The translations under genes and the position numbers were made by a program. This document shows, in pieces, positions 47,086 to 56,938 of a stretch of 64,000 nt of DNA. This DNA comes from an uncultured Polaribacter sp. GTDB taxonomy: Bacteria > Bacteroidota > Bacteroidia > Flavobacteriales > Flavobacteriaceae. Location of the stretch: the NCBI RefSeq assembly GCF_947497695.1, contig NZ_CANMHM010000004.1, positions 62,001-126,000 on the forward strand, given 5' to 3'. The notes under the pieces were generated by a model that saw only the letters and a program-made list of their open reading frames with translations, was not told the DNA's origin and searched no databases. Numbering within the stretch: the first letter of the stretch is position 1; the number at the start of each line of letters is the position of its first letter.

Positions 47086-50004
47086 CTAATTTAAAATAGC
47101 ATCTTGTATAACTTGCTGAATTTCTGTACGCATATTACTTTTTATTAAACTTTTATTTTCCATGGTAGGATAAACTCTGTTTGATAAAAATACATATACA
47201 ATTTCGCTTTTAGGATCTGCCCAAGTATAGGTGCCTGTAAAACCAGAATGTCCAAAACTTTCATCAGAAACACAACCACAAGTGGCTTTAATTTTAGGAT
47301 TTAACTGGGGTTTATCAAACCCTAAACCTCTACGTACTTTTTTATCTGAAAAATAACGATGGTTAAATTTATCGAACGTTTCTGGTTTTAAATAGCGTTT
47401 TCCTCCATAATATCCTTTTTGCAAATACATCTGCATAATTTTTGCAACATCATTGGCATTGGCAAACAAACCTGCATGACCTCCTACTCCACCTAACATT
47501 GCTGCACCCATATCATGTACATAACCTTGTATTAATTGATTTCTATAATAGGTGTCTTTTTCAGTAGGTATAATTTCTTTTTTGGCAAATTTTTGAAGCG
47601 GTAAATAACTTGTTCTATTAGCTCCTAAAGATTGGTAAAACTCTTCATCTACCAAAGTATTTAAAGGTTTATGATAAGTATCTTCTAAAGCTTGTTTAAA
47701 AAGATAATAGCCTAAATCGCTATATCTATACCCTTCTTTTTCTCTTTGATCTGCATTTCTTATATATTTATAGATACTATCTTTATAATTTTGTTTGATG
47801 TATAAATTTTTAGCCACTTTAATGGCATATTTTTCTGACTGTGTTTTACTGTAAAAAGTGGGTAAGTTTTTTTGTGTTGCACTATCTTGAGTGGCTAAAT
47901 AAAAAGGAATCCATGCTTTTAATTTTGCATAATGAGATAGTATTTCTGTAACAGAAATCCCTGCTTTATTGGTGTTTTTAAAACTTGGCAACATATCTCC
48001 TAGCTTTTCATCTAAAGATATTCTGTGTTCTTCTTCTGCTTTCATTATTAAAGGTAAAGAAGCTAGTATTTTGGTTAAAGAAGCCAAATCATACACATCA
48101 GAATTTTTTACTTTTCTAATCTTTTTGTCTGTATGATACCCATAACTTTTATTCAAAACAACTTTCCCCTTTCTAGCCACTAAAATTTGGAATCCTGGAG
48201 CCATTTTTTTCTTTAAAATAATGTTTGCTAAAGAATCTATCTTCTCTAACTTTTTAGAAGATAGTTTTACATCTTCTGGTATGGTATACTCAAATCGACT
48301 AAGTTTATAAGTGCTTAAACCCTCTCCTTCACAAAACGTTTTATGAATGGAAACAGGTAATTTTCCTTTTGCTTCAAAAGCACCAAAAATAAGTTGTGCA
48401 GAGAGTTCTTGTGCAATTTTGCTATTTTGATAAGAAACAATAACACCCTCTATATTTGCAAATGTTTTTACTTGTAACAAACTGTAAGGACTTGCAAAAA
48501 CATCTAAAATTATATTATTTTGTCTTGCAATTTCTTGAAGCCAAACCAATTGTTTGTCAGTAAATTTATAACTTTTCCAAGGGTTTTTATTCGATTTATG
48601 AAAACCAACAATTACCAAATTATAAGGCTTTAATTTTCTAAGAAGAGCGTTTAAACTTTGATCAGAAATTACATCTACTTTTGCGTAATTCTGTAACATT
48701 TCAACAAAATTATTACCAGAATCGTCGCCTAATTCTACATAGCCAATTTTCTTTTTTTCTAGATTGGTTACAGGGATGTTATTGTTATTATTTTTAACAA
48801 CCGTTAAAGAGTTTTTAACCAATTCTCTATGCAGCAATTCATCTGCTACTGTATTTAAATCTTGCTGAATGTTATGAATAACTACAGGCTGATACTTATA
48901 CAAACCTGCCCAATATTTTGCTTTTAATATTTTTCTTACAGATAAATTAATACGTTCTTCTGATAAGGTTTTTAAGGCAATTGCATTTTTAATTGCTTTA
49001 ATAGTTGCAGGCACATCTTGTGGTATTAACAACAAATCATTCCCTGCTAAAATAGCGGCTAAATTTATTTCTGCAGAAGTTGCATAATTTGCAGCTCCTT
49101 TCATATTTAAACCATCGGTAATTACCAATCCTAAAAAACCTAATTTTTGTTGTAGTAAATTAGTTACTACATTTTTAGACAAAGAAGTTGGCAAACTTGC
49201 ATCAGGTTCTAAGCTTGGTATGCTTAAATGAGCTGTCATTACACTTGTAATACCTGCATCAAAAACACTTCTGTAAGGGTATAACTCAATAGAATCTAAA
49301 CGATTCATATCAAAATTTAAAACAGGTAAGGTATGATGAGAGTCTGTTGCTGTATCTCCATGACCAGGAAAATGTTTTGCATTTGCCAAAACGCCTTCAC
49401 GTTGCATTCCCTTTGTAAATGCAATTGCTTTTTGAGTTACGTTTTCTTTATTCTCACCAAAAGAACGATTCCCAATAATAGGATTCTCTGGATTTGTATT
49501 AATATCTACAACAGGTGCAAAATTTATATGAATCCCCAATCGTTTGCAATGTTTTCCTAAATGCGATCCAAATTCTGTAAGTAAAGAATCGTTTTTAATG
49601 GCACCTAAAGTCATGTTCCAAGGAAACTTATAGGTGTTTTTTAATCGCATATCTAAACCCCATTCTCCGTCAAAACCAACTAACAAAGGCACTTTAGAAG
49701 CTGCTTGATATTTGTTATTTAATACAGCTTGTTTTTGCGGAGTTCCTTGCATAAAAATTAAATTACCAACATGATATTTTGTAATCATTTCTGTAATAAA
49801 ATCCTCGTGATTTTTATCTTTATTAGAGTATGCTTGCACCATAAAAAGCTGACCAATTTTTTCATCTAAAGTCATGTTTTTTAAAACGTGCTCAACCCAA
49901 TTAGTTTGTGCAACTGCATCTTCTGTTCTTAAAGGATCTACACTTTGTGCTGTAAAATTAAACACAAAACATATTAAAAAGATTAGGGGTAACTTATTTT
50001 TCAT
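47086..50004 (-). CDS. GH3 (NagZ-like) glycosidase fused to a beta-lactamase-fold serine hydrolase
   Basis: 972 residues with a signal peptide (LPLIFLICFVFNFTAQ). Residues about 30-370 are GH3: KHFPGHGDTATDSHHTLP carries the NagZ-type His/Asp dyad, and the nucleophile Asp is in VITDGLNMKGA. A GH3 C-terminal-like domain follows to about 590. The last 370 residues are a class-C beta-lactamase/esterase fold with SLTK (Ser-x-x-Lys), YSD and a GHSG motif. Together the domains would cut GlcNAc-MurNAc linkages and a peptide or ester bond, so a periplasmic or surface role in peptidoglycan recycling is a reasonable inference. Confidence 0.88.
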   Translation of the reverse strand: MKNKLPLIFLICFVFNFTAQSVDPLRTEDAVAQTNWVEHVLKNMTLDEKIGQLFMVQAYSNKDKNHEDFITEMITKYHVGNLIFMQGTPQKQAVLNNKYQAASKVPLLVGFDGEWGLDMRLKNTYKFPWNMTLGAIKNDSLLTEFGSHLGKHCKRLGIHINFAPVVDINTNPENPIIGNRSFGENKENVTQKAIAFTKGMQREGVLANAKHFPGHGDTATDSHHTLPVLNFDMNRLDSIELYPYRSVFDAGITSVMTAHLSIPSLEPDASLPTSLSKNVVTNLLQQKLGFLGLVITDGLNMKGAANYATSAEINLAAILAGNDLLLIPQDVPATIKAIKNAIALKTLSEERINLSVRKILKAKYWAGLYKYQPVVIHNIQQDLNTVADELLHRELVKNSLTVVKNNNNNIPVTNLEKKKIGYVELGDDSGNNFVEMLQNYAKVDVISDQSLNALLRKLKPYNLVIVGFHKSNKNPWKSYKFTDKQLVWLQEIARQNNIILDVFASPYSLLQVKTFANIEGVIVSYQNSKIAQELSAQLIFGAFEAKGKLPVSIHKTFCEGEGLSTYKLSRFEYTIPEDVKLSSKKLEKIDSLANIILKKKMAPGFQILVARKGKVVLNKSYGYHTDKKIRKVKNSDVYDLASLTKILASLPLIMKAEEEHRISLDEKLGDMLPSFKNTNKAGISVTEILSHYAKLKAWIPFYLATQDSATQKNLPTFYSKTQSEKYAIKVAKNLYIKQNYKDSIYKYIRNADQREKEGYRYSDLGYYLFKQALEDTYHKPLNTLVDEEFYQSLGANRTSYLPLQKFAKKEIIPTEKDTYYRNQLIQGYVHDMGAAMLGGVGGHAGLFANANDVAKIMQMYLQKGYYGGKRYLKPETFDKFNHRYFSDKKVRRGLGFDKPQLNPKIKATCGCVSDESFGHSGFTGTYTWADPKSEIVYVFLSNRVYPTMENKSLIKSNMRTEIQQVIQDAILN

Positions 50005-50028
50005 TCTAAATTTCTAGTGTATTTATTT

Positions 50029-50108
50029 GGGCGTTTTAACGGGCTTTCCATTGTATCTTTTTTGCTGAAAAAACAGCAAAAAAGGATGCCATTTCAATCC
50101 CTAACGCA
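50029..50108 (-). repeat. Palindromic intergenic element, copy 3 (inverted)
   Basis: Read on the minus strand it begins TTGCGTTAGGGATTGAAATG, has a hairpin (CTTTTTTGCTG...CAGCAAAAAAG), then GGAAAGCCCG and closes AACGCCC. Both outer boxes match the 9066 element in order and spacing; the interior is a different variant. It lies just upstream of the GH3 gene. Confidence 0.8.
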
Positions 50109-50148
50109 ACTTGTTTAAAAACGAATTCCTTTTAACTAAAAACAATAG

Positions 50149-50634
50149 TTATACCAAAAAACGTTTGTGCCAACTATCTTTTGCAGCAATTTCCCAATTG
50201 TTTTCAAAATCTGCTTTAGTATTTACCATATTATTAAAAACAATAGTTTCTGAAGTTACTTTCTGCTCTTTAGCAAACCTCTGAAAATCAGATAATTTTA
50301 CTAAATTAACATTCTCGTTATCTTTAAAAGTAACGTTCAATTTATTCATTAAATCTAATTGCAATTCATTTTCTAATTCTTTAATAAAACGAACAGAACT
50401 ATCAATAGAACAGCCAGAAACATTGTTAAAACTTTCATCAACTGCCAACACCAAAAACTGATTGTATTTTATAGTAAAAGATCCTTTTAAATCGTCTCCA
50501 TGACGCGTCCATTGATTGATAAAATCAACTGCTTTTTCAGAAATAAATGCTATTTCTTTTGCTGTAAATTCTCTATCAGATTGGTAAATCCAAACACGAG
50601 AATTATTGGGTAAATTTTTATATTCTGTAAACAT
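50149..50634 (-). CDS. Conserved hypothetical cytosolic protein
   Basis: 161 residues beginning MFTEYKNLPNNSRVWIYQSDREF. Similar flavobacterial proteins are often labelled ABC transporter ATPase, but I see no Walker A, Walker B or signature motif, so that label is not supported. The segment INQWTRHGDDLKGSF near residue 40 and VDESFNNVSGCSID near residue 70 look conserved. No function can be assigned. Confidence 0.75.
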   Translation of the reverse strand: MFTEYKNLPNNSRVWIYQSDREFTAKEIAFISEKAVDFINQWTRHGDDLKGSFTIKYNQFLVLAVDESFNNVSGCSIDSSVRFIKELENELQLDLMNKLNVTFKDNENVNLVKLSDFQRFAKEQKVTSETIVFNNMVNTKADFENNWEIAAKDSWHKRFLV

Positions 50635-50746
50635 ATTTTTCTAGATTTTTAGATTGTTGGCACTTTAGATTCTTAGATTATTTAATATATTTTTTCAAAA
50701 TGAAAAAATCTAATTATCTAGAAATCTAAAATACTAATTATCTCAA

Positions 50747-51574
50747 CTACCTCAAATTAAACTTCTGTTGCAAAGCTTGTAACTTTTCTTCATCAGAAAG
50801 TACATTTTTTGGTGCAGACATTCTTTCTTTTATTTCTCTCAATACCTTTTTTGTATACAAAGGAAAATCTGCATTTTGCATCCAATTATTATAACCTGGG
50901 TTTTCTTTAAACACTTCCTCTACAGTTCTACCTCTATATTTTCCGAAAGAAAAAATTTCTTGGTTTTTATCATTCATCAAAATAAAACCTGCAAAATCGG
51001 CTCTTTCTCCATGTGTAGAATACGCACTTAAATCTGCTACAGAATTGCCTATATCTTCATATTTATCTACCTGAGCTAATAAAATTTCATAGGTTGCATT
51101 GGTGTCTGCTTCTGCTCCATGAGCTCCTTCTAACTCTTTACCACAATAAAATTGATACCCAGCACTTAAAGTTCTTTGTTCTTTTTTATGAAAAATAACT
51201 TGCACATCAATTGCTTTTCTATTTTTCATATCAAAATCAATACCTGCTCTCATTAACTCTTCTGCTAACAAAGGAATATCAAAACGATTGGAGTTAAAAC
51301 CTGCCAAATCAGCATCGCCAATCATTTCATTTACTTTGGGTGCTAATTCTTTAAAAGTGGGTTCTGATGCTACTTTTTCATTCGTAATTCCATGAACATC
51401 AATTGAGCCTTGAGGAATTTCCATTTCAGGATTTACCAACCACGTTTTGCTTTCTTTATTTCCGTTAGGAAAAACTTTTAAAATGGCAATTTCTACAATT
51501 CTATCAGTGGCAATATTAACACCTGTCGTTTCTAAATCAAAAAATACGATGGGTTTTTCTAGTTTTAAATTCAA
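50747..51574 (-). CDS. 3'-5' exonuclease, DEDDh family (DnaQ-like)
   Basis: 275 residues. Exo I is FFDLETTG near residue 11, Exo II is in AGFNSNRFDIPLL, and Exo III is HGAEADT (H-x4-D), giving the complete DEDDh set. The C-terminal 70 residues (FSFGKYRGRTVEEV ... NNWMQNADFPLYTKKVL) are a small extra domain seen in stand-alone exonucleases. It is not next to a polymerase gene, so it is probably a general nuclease rather than the Pol III epsilon subunit. Confidence 0.88.
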   Translation of the reverse strand: MNLKLEKPIVFFDLETTGVNIATDRIVEIAILKVFPNGNKESKTWLVNPEMEIPQGSIDVHGITNEKVASEPTFKELAPKVNEMIGDADLAGFNSNRFDIPLLAEELMRAGIDFDMKNRKAIDVQVIFHKKEQRTLSAGYQFYCGKELEGAHGAEADTNATYEILLAQVDKYEDIGNSVADLSAYSTHGERADFAGFILMNDKNQEIFSFGKYRGRTVEEVFKENPGYNNWMQNADFPLYTKKVLREIKERMSAPKNVLSDEEKLQALQQKFNLR

Positions 51575-51639
51575 AATTTAATATTTTAGATTGTGCTCAA
51601 CTTTGAATTCAAAATTCAAAATCTTGAACAGTTTTTAGT

Positions 51640-52500
51640 TTATTCGTTATTTAACTGTGCTTTAAATTCTTCTACTTGATCCTGAATTTTTGCAGGAAGT
51701 GTAGGTTCTTTAAAATTATATTTTTCTAATTCTTTTAATACAATAGCTGCTAAAATAAATCTTGCTGTAGGTTTATCATCTGCAGGAATTACAAACCAAG
51801 GTGCATTTTCTTTAGAAGTTCTGTTTAATAAATCTTCATAACAAAATTGATATTTATCCCACAATTTGCGTTCTTTTAAATCGCCTGCAGAAAATTTCCA
51901 ATTCTTTTCTGGTAAATTCAATCTTCTTAATAATCTGTTTTTTTGTTCGTCTTTAGACAAATTTAAAAAGAATTTTAAAACAATAGTTCCACTTTCTGTA
52001 AGGTGTTTTTCAAATTGATTAATTCGGTCCATTCTATCATGATAAAAACCATCATTCAAATCTTCTAAACTGTTAACATTTGGCAAATTTTCTCCAAAAA
52101 TATAGTTAGGATGAACTCTTGTTACCAAAACATTTTCATAGTGTGTTCTGTTAAAAACACCTATTTTTCCTTTTGCTGGCAATGCAATATAATGTCGCCA
52201 TAAAAAATCGTGCTTTAATTCTAACTCAGTTGGTACTTTAAAACTGTGTACTTCTACTCCACGTGCATTTACATTCTTAAAAACCTCTCTAATTAAGCTA
52301 TCTTTACCAGAAGTGTCCATTCCTTGCAAACAAATTAACATACTATATTTACCTTCTGCATACATAGTATCTTGAATTTTACTCAGCTTTTTTCTTATTT
52401 TTTTTAGCTTTTTTTCTGCAGTAGCAATCACTTCTTTAGTATTTAAATCTTTCAATTTTATACTTTTAGAAACTTTGTAATTTTCTAAACTCATCTTCAC
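51640..52500 (-). CDS. Polyphosphate kinase 2 family protein
   Basis: 286-residue nucleotide phosphotransferase using polyphosphate. Walker A is LQGMDTSGKDSLIREVF near residue 57; the lid and PPK2 signature are FNRTHYENVLVTRVHP near residue 120. The layout fits the PPK2 group that phosphorylates AMP or ADP. MKMSLENYK offers two starts two codons apart; either is possible. Confidence 0.9.
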   Translation of the reverse strand: MKMSLENYKVSKSIKLKDLNTKEVIATAEKKLKKIRKKLSKIQDTMYAEGKYSMLICLQGMDTSGKDSLIREVFKNVNARGVEVHSFKVPTELELKHDFLWRHYIALPAKGKIGVFNRTHYENVLVTRVHPNYIFGENLPNVNSLEDLNDGFYHDRMDRINQFEKHLTESGTIVLKFFLNLSKDEQKNRLLRRLNLPEKNWKFSAGDLKERKLWDKYQFCYEDLLNRTSKENAPWFVIPADDKPTARFILAAIVLKELEKYNFKEPTLPAKIQDQVEEFKAQLNNE

Positions 52501-52614
52501 TTTTATTAGATTTTAAATATAAAAAAAATATGCTTTTAAAACTCGTTTTCAATAATACTTTAACAAACTTTTGTAAACATAATAATACTAATAAAATAAG
52601 TGTTTTCTACTACG

Positions 52615-52622
52615 TATCTTTG
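52615..52622 (+). promoter_or_regulatory. Candidate promoter element (TATCTTTG)
   Basis: TATCTTTG matches TAnnTTTG, 24 bp before the ATG of the alpha/beta hydrolase, in the divergent spacer to PPK2. Confidence 0.5.
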
Positions 52623-52646
52623 TAAAAATTTACGACTTTTAAAATA

Positions 52647-53786
52647 ATGATGCTTAAAAATATTTTAATACTATTTACTTTTTTTATCACTACAAATTTA
52701 GCTTCACAAAAAAACAAACATGTTCTTTATGGCGAAAAGGCAATCTATTACCAACCTTTAGAAAATGAATTTGGACTTTTTTTTGATAAAAATGGCGACA
52801 TCTATTCTAATGATATTATTAAAAAAACTGATTTAATTGCCCATAAATCTTCTTTAAAAGAATTTTACAAACAAAATCCTGCTAGATTTTTAGCAATTTC
52901 TAAAAAATACAATTTAGAATTTATTACATATTCTGATGAAAATTTTAGCGTTTTTCAAGATTCTATCGCAGTAAAAAACATTAGAAAAATCAATAAATTT
53001 CAAGAAAATTCGAGCCTTTTTATTTTAATTCATGGGTTTAGAAAATCATTTGTAAAAAGAACCAGAAGCACAACTTCCATAGAAGATTATGCGTATTTAA
53101 AAAAAGGTATTTTGAATGTTCAAAAAGACACAACCAAAACCAAATTTCTAGAAATTTATTGGGACGGAATGTTTGATTCCTTTTTTGGAGAAGAAAAAAG
53201 TCCTTTAAAAGAAATTCTAAAACTTTATGAAAAGGAAGCTCAACAAAATGCCAAACAAACTGGGTATGCTTTAAGAAAAATAGTATCTAAAATTGACACA
53301 AAACAATACCACATAATTACACATAGTTTAGGAGCACAAGTTGGTATTTGTCTCTTAACAAATGCTTATGCTAATACAATTGATAAACATATTACAAAAC
53401 TCAAAACGCCTTCTCAAAACAAAATAAATGTTTTTATGATAGCACCTGCAATGTCTTCAGAGCCTTTTAAAGAATATTATAATAGAGAAACAAACCTAAA
53501 TTTTGAAGAAAATGATAATTATTTTCTCTCTGTAATTTACAATAAAAAAGACATCGTTTTAAGAAAAAAAATATTCATTTTTGGTCCAGGACCAAAAAAA
53601 TATGGGAACACAACTTTGGGTTGCAATCATAAAAATGAAATCGGAGTTTTAGAAGATTTATTTACAAACAACTACAAAAACTCTTTTCTAAAAACATACA
53701 GTACTACTGAAAATAAAGATCATAGAATTAAAAACTATATAAAAACCAAGAATTTTAAAAATTATATTCTAGAAATTAGCAACTAA
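52647..53786 (+). CDS. Exported alpha/beta hydrolase (DUF900-like)
   Basis: 379 residues with a signal peptide (ILILFTFFITTNLASQ). The hydrolase core shows the oxyanion segment LFILIHGF near residue 128 and the nucleophile elbow ITHSLGAQ near residue 223, in which the first Gly of GxSxG is replaced by Thr. A catalytic Asp/His pair is likely in KDIVLR and GCNHKNEIG. Esterase or lipase activity is an inference. Confidence 0.75.
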   Translation: MMLKNILILFTFFITTNLASQKNKHVLYGEKAIYYQPLENEFGLFFDKNGDIYSNDIIKKTDLIAHKSSLKEFYKQNPARFLAISKKYNLEFITYSDENFSVFQDSIAVKNIRKINKFQENSSLFILIHGFRKSFVKRTRSTTSIEDYAYLKKGILNVQKDTTKTKFLEIYWDGMFDSFFGEEKSPLKEILKLYEKEAQQNAKQTGYALRKIVSKIDTKQYHIITHSLGAQVGICLLTNAYANTIDKHITKLKTPSQNKINVFMIAPAMSSEPFKEYYNRETNLNFEENDNYFLSVIYNKKDIVLRKKIFIFGPGPKKYGNTTLGCNHKNEIGVLEDLFTNNYKNSFLKTYSTTENKDHRIKNYIKTKNFKNYILEISN

Positions 53787-53862
53787 TTTTTACTGATGTT
53801 TATGATTCTCTTCAATTAGCATCAATCTCTTTCATTGTGCCATTTAATTCGGCATCTATTAT

Positions 53863-53893
53863 AAAAAAACATTGAATTAATAGTGTTTTTTTG
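53863..53893. terminator. Weak A/T-rich hairpin after the hydrolase gene
   Basis: AAAAAAACA...(loop)...AGTGTTTTTTT forms an A-run/T-run palindrome, compatible with a weak terminator. The remaining 223-bp spacer to 54009 holds nothing else I can name. Confidence 0.35.
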
Positions 53894-54009
53894 ATGAAGT
53901 GATCTTTTAATTTGATGACTATAAAATTAATTAAATTCCATTTTTCATGAGATAAAAAATTGTAAAATAAAGATATTTCAGAAACTTTTTATTTCAGTAT
54001 TTTTGCTGG

Positions 54010-55566
54010 ATGGTAAAAGAAATTCAGCTTAGAGTCAATTTAATAGAAGAACGCAAAGAAAACATTCTTTTGTATAAAGCTTCTAAGCAATTAAGAATTG
54101 ATAAAAGTGAAATTTCTGCTGTAAAAGTATTACGAAAATCTATAGATGCTCGTAAAAAAGACATCATCTTTAATTATAAAGTTGCAGTTTACATTAACGA
54201 AAGCCTTCCAGAAAAATCAGATTATATTTTTGATTATAAAGATGTTTCTAACGCAAAAGAAATCCATATTGTAGGTTTTGGACCTGCAGGAATGTATGCT
54301 GCTTTGCGTTGTATAGAATTAGGCTATAAACCCATTGTTTTAGAACGAGGTAAAAATGTACAAGAACGTAGAAGAGACTTAAAAGCAATTAATCAAGAGC
54401 ATATTGTTAATGAAGATTCTAATTATTGTTTTGGAGAAGGTGGTGCAGGCACCTATTCTGATGGAAAATTATATACCAGAAGTTTAAAACGAGGAGATGT
54501 TAGAAGAATTTTTGAAAACCTAGTTTTTCATGGAGCAACAGAGCAAATTTTAATAGATGCTCACCCACATATTGGCACCAATAAATTACCTAAAATCATC
54601 CAAAATATTCGGGAAAATATTTTAAAATTTGGTGGCGAAATTCATTTTAATACAAAAGTCACCAATTTTACTGTAAAAAACAATAAGCTACAAGCTATTC
54701 AATTGCAAAACGGAAAGGAAATGTCTGTAAATTCTGTAATTTTAGCTACTGGTCATTCTGCCAGAGATATTTACGAATTGCTCAATAAAAAAGAAATCGC
54801 CTTAAAAGCAAAGTCTTTTGCAATGGGCGTTCGTGTAGAACATCCGCAAGAAATTATAGACCAAATTCAATATCACTGCTCAAGTGAAAGAGATGAATTA
54901 TTACCAGCAGCTGCATATAGTTTGGTACATCAAGTAAACAATAGAGGTGTCTACTCTTTTTGTATGTGTCCTGGAGGTTTTATTGTGCCTGCTGCAACAG
55001 CAAATGGCGAAGTTGTTGTTAATGGAATGTCGCCAAGTAAAAGAAACAACAAGTTTGCAAACTCAGGTATTGTTGTTGAATTAGATATTGATAGAGATTT
55101 TAAAAAATATGAAGAATTTGGAGCGTTAAAAGGTTTAGAATTTCAGAAAGATTTAGAAAAAATTGCTTTTTTTGCTGGTGGAAGAACACAAACTGCACCT
55201 GCACAAAGATTGGTAGATTTTGTGGATGGAAAACTATCAACAGACTTAAATGATTGTTCCTATCAACCAGGATTAAAATCGGCTCCATTGCATTCTCTAT
55301 TGCCAAAAATTATTGGGAGTAGGTTACGAAAAGGATTTGCTGCTTTTGGGCAAAAAATGCATGGGTATTATACCAATGAAGCCAATATTATTGGTGTAGA
55401 ATCTAGAACTTCATCCCCAGTAAACATTCCAAGAAAAGAAAATTTAGAACATACAGAAATTGCCGGTTTATTTCCTTGTGGAGAAGGAGGAGGTTATGCA
55501 GGAGGTATTGTTTCTGCTGCAATGGATGGAGAACGTTGTGCAGAAGCTGCTATTTTAAATTTATAG
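54010..55566 (+). CDS. FAD-dependent dehydrogenase (COG2509-like)
   Basis: 518-residue flavoprotein. The dinucleotide motif is IVGFGPAGMYAALRCIELG near residue 88, followed by LERGKNVQERRRDL, and the second FAD-contacting region ends CGEGGGYAGGIVSAAMDGE. An N-terminal domain of about 80 residues precedes the FAD site, as in COG2509 proteins. The reaction is unknown. A TATTTTTG element only 5 bp before the ATG suggests a very short or absent leader. Confidence 0.83.
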   Translation: MVKEIQLRVNLIEERKENILLYKASKQLRIDKSEISAVKVLRKSIDARKKDIIFNYKVAVYINESLPEKSDYIFDYKDVSNAKEIHIVGFGPAGMYAALRCIELGYKPIVLERGKNVQERRRDLKAINQEHIVNEDSNYCFGEGGAGTYSDGKLYTRSLKRGDVRRIFENLVFHGATEQILIDAHPHIGTNKLPKIIQNIRENILKFGGEIHFNTKVTNFTVKNNKLQAIQLQNGKEMSVNSVILATGHSARDIYELLNKKEIALKAKSFAMGVRVEHPQEIIDQIQYHCSSERDELLPAAAYSLVHQVNNRGVYSFCMCPGGFIVPAATANGEVVVNGMSPSKRNNKFANSGIVVELDIDRDFKKYEEFGALKGLEFQKDLEKIAFFAGGRTQTAPAQRLVDFVDGKLSTDLNDCSYQPGLKSAPLHSLLPKIIGSRLRKGFAAFGQKMHGYYTNEANIIGVESRTSSPVNIPRKENLEHTEIAGLFPCGEGGGYAGGIVSAAMDGERCAEAAILNL

Positions 55567-55625
55567 GTATTTCTTTATTATAACCGAATAAGTATTCCTA
55601 ATTTTACAGCTATTAAAATTTTTAA

Positions 55626-56066
55626 ATGAAAATAACTATTGGTAGAGAAGATAAAGCAGATTTTCCTGAATTTGATTTAGAAGACGTTGATATTAAAATA
55701 GATTCTGGGGCTTATACATCTTCTATACATTGCTCTAACATTACAGAAATCACAGAAAATGGTAAACAGTTTATTAAGTTTACTCTTTTAGATCCAAAAC
55801 ACGATTTATATAATAATAAAGAATATATTACTGATGATTATGCTTGTAAAAAAGTAAAAAGTTCTAACGGAATTTCTGAAGAACGCTATAGAATACATAC
55901 AGAAATCATCATTTTTAACACTACATTTCCTATATATTTAACATTAAGTGAACGTACAGACATGAAATTTCCTGTATTATTAGGGAGAAAATTTTTAAAT
56001 AAAAAATTTGTGATAGATACCGTTAAAAAAGATTTGTCCCATAAATTAAAATACAAAAACACATGA
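55626..56066 (+). CDS. RimB-like protease (ATP-dependent zinc protease family, PF05618)
   Basis: 146 residues with the family motif [17 protein letters not shown] near residue 26, whose D-S/T-G-A core resembles retropepsin active sites. The end reads [19 protein letters not shown]. In Pseudomonas the relative RimB trims glutamate tails added by RimK. Here it overlaps rimK by four bases, which supports the same partnership; this is inference. Confidence 0.8.
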   Translation: MKITIGREDKADFPEFDLEDVDIKIDSGAYTSSIHCSNITEITENGKQFIKFTLLDPKHDLYNNKEYITDDYACKKVKSSNGISEERYRIHTEIIIFNTTFPIYLTLSERTDMKFPVLLGRKFLNKKFVIDTVKKDLSHKLKYKNT

Positions 56067-56938
56067 GAATTGTAATTTTATCTAGAAATCCAAAACTGTA
56101 TTCAACAAGAAGATTGGTGGAAGCTGCAGAAAAAAGAAACCATGAGGTTTTTGTAGTAGATCATTTAAAATGCGATATTGTTATCGAAAAAAAATCTCCA
56201 AAAATCTATTATAAAGGAGAATATTTAAAAGATGTAGATGCTATTATACCAAGAATTGGTGCTTCTGTAACTTTTTACGGAACAGCTGTTATTAGACAAT
56301 TTGAAATGATGAAAGTTTTTACTGCGGTATCTTCACAAGCTTTAACAAGATCTAGAGATAAATTAAGTAGTTTACAAATTTTAGCAAGAGCTGGTGTTGG
56401 TTTACCAAAAACGGTGTTTACCAATTACACAAAAGATGTAGAACATGTTGTAGCATCTGTAGGTGGAGCTCCTTTGGTTTTAAAACTTTTAGAAGGTACA
56501 CAAGGTTTAGGTGTGGTTTTAGCAGAAACTAAAAATGCAGCTACTTCTGTATTAGAAGCTTTTAATGGTTTAGGTGCAAGAGTAATTGCACAAGAATTTA
56601 TTAAAGAAGCTGGAGGTGCAGATATTAGAGCTTTTGTTGTTGATGGTAAAGTAATTGGGGCTATGAAACGTCAAGGAAAAGAAGGCGAATTTAGATCTAA
56701 TTTACACAGAGGTGGTAATGCCACCATTATAGAATTAACAGACGAAGAGGAAAAAACAGCCTTAAAAGCTACCAAAGCATTAGGTTTAGGTGTTGCTGGT
56801 GTAGATATGTTACAATCTTCTAAAGGCCCTTTGGTTTTAGAAGTAAATTCTTCTCCTGGTTTAGAAGGCATTGAGGTTGCTACTGGTAAAAATATAGCGA
56901 AAGAAATTATACGTTATTTAGAAATTCATGTCGAATAA
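56063..56938 (+). CDS. rimK: ATP-grasp alpha-L-glutamate ligase RimK
   Basis: 291 residues, close to E. coli RimK (300). The ATP-grasp core is visible as [19 protein letters not shown] near residue 135, [20 protein letters not shown] near residue 185 and the Mg2+ site [15 protein letters not shown] near residue 256. RimK adds glutamates to the C-terminus of ribosomal protein bS6 in proteobacteria; the target here is not known. Confidence 0.92.
   Translation: MRIVILSRNPKLYSTRRLVEAAEKRNHEVFVVDHLKCDIVIEKKSPKIYYKGEYLKDVDAIIPRIGASVTFYGTAVIRQFEMMKVFTAVSSQALTRSRDKLSSLQILARAGVGLPKTVFTNYTKDVEHVVASVGGAPLVLKLLEGTQGLGVVLAETKNAATSVLEAFNGLGARVIAQEFIKEAGGADIRAFVVDGKVIGAMKRQGKEGEFRSNLHRGGNATIIELTDEEEKTALKATKALGLGVAGVDMLQSSKGPLVLEVNSSPGLEGIEVATGKNIAKEIIRYLEIHVE

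Noticed and set aside
50149..50634. ABC transporter ATPase
   Set aside because: No Walker A, Walker B or ABC signature in 161 residues.
52255..52270. CACGTG-containing sequence as a parS site
   Set aside because: It is inside the PPK2 coding frame and the flanking bases are not palindromic.
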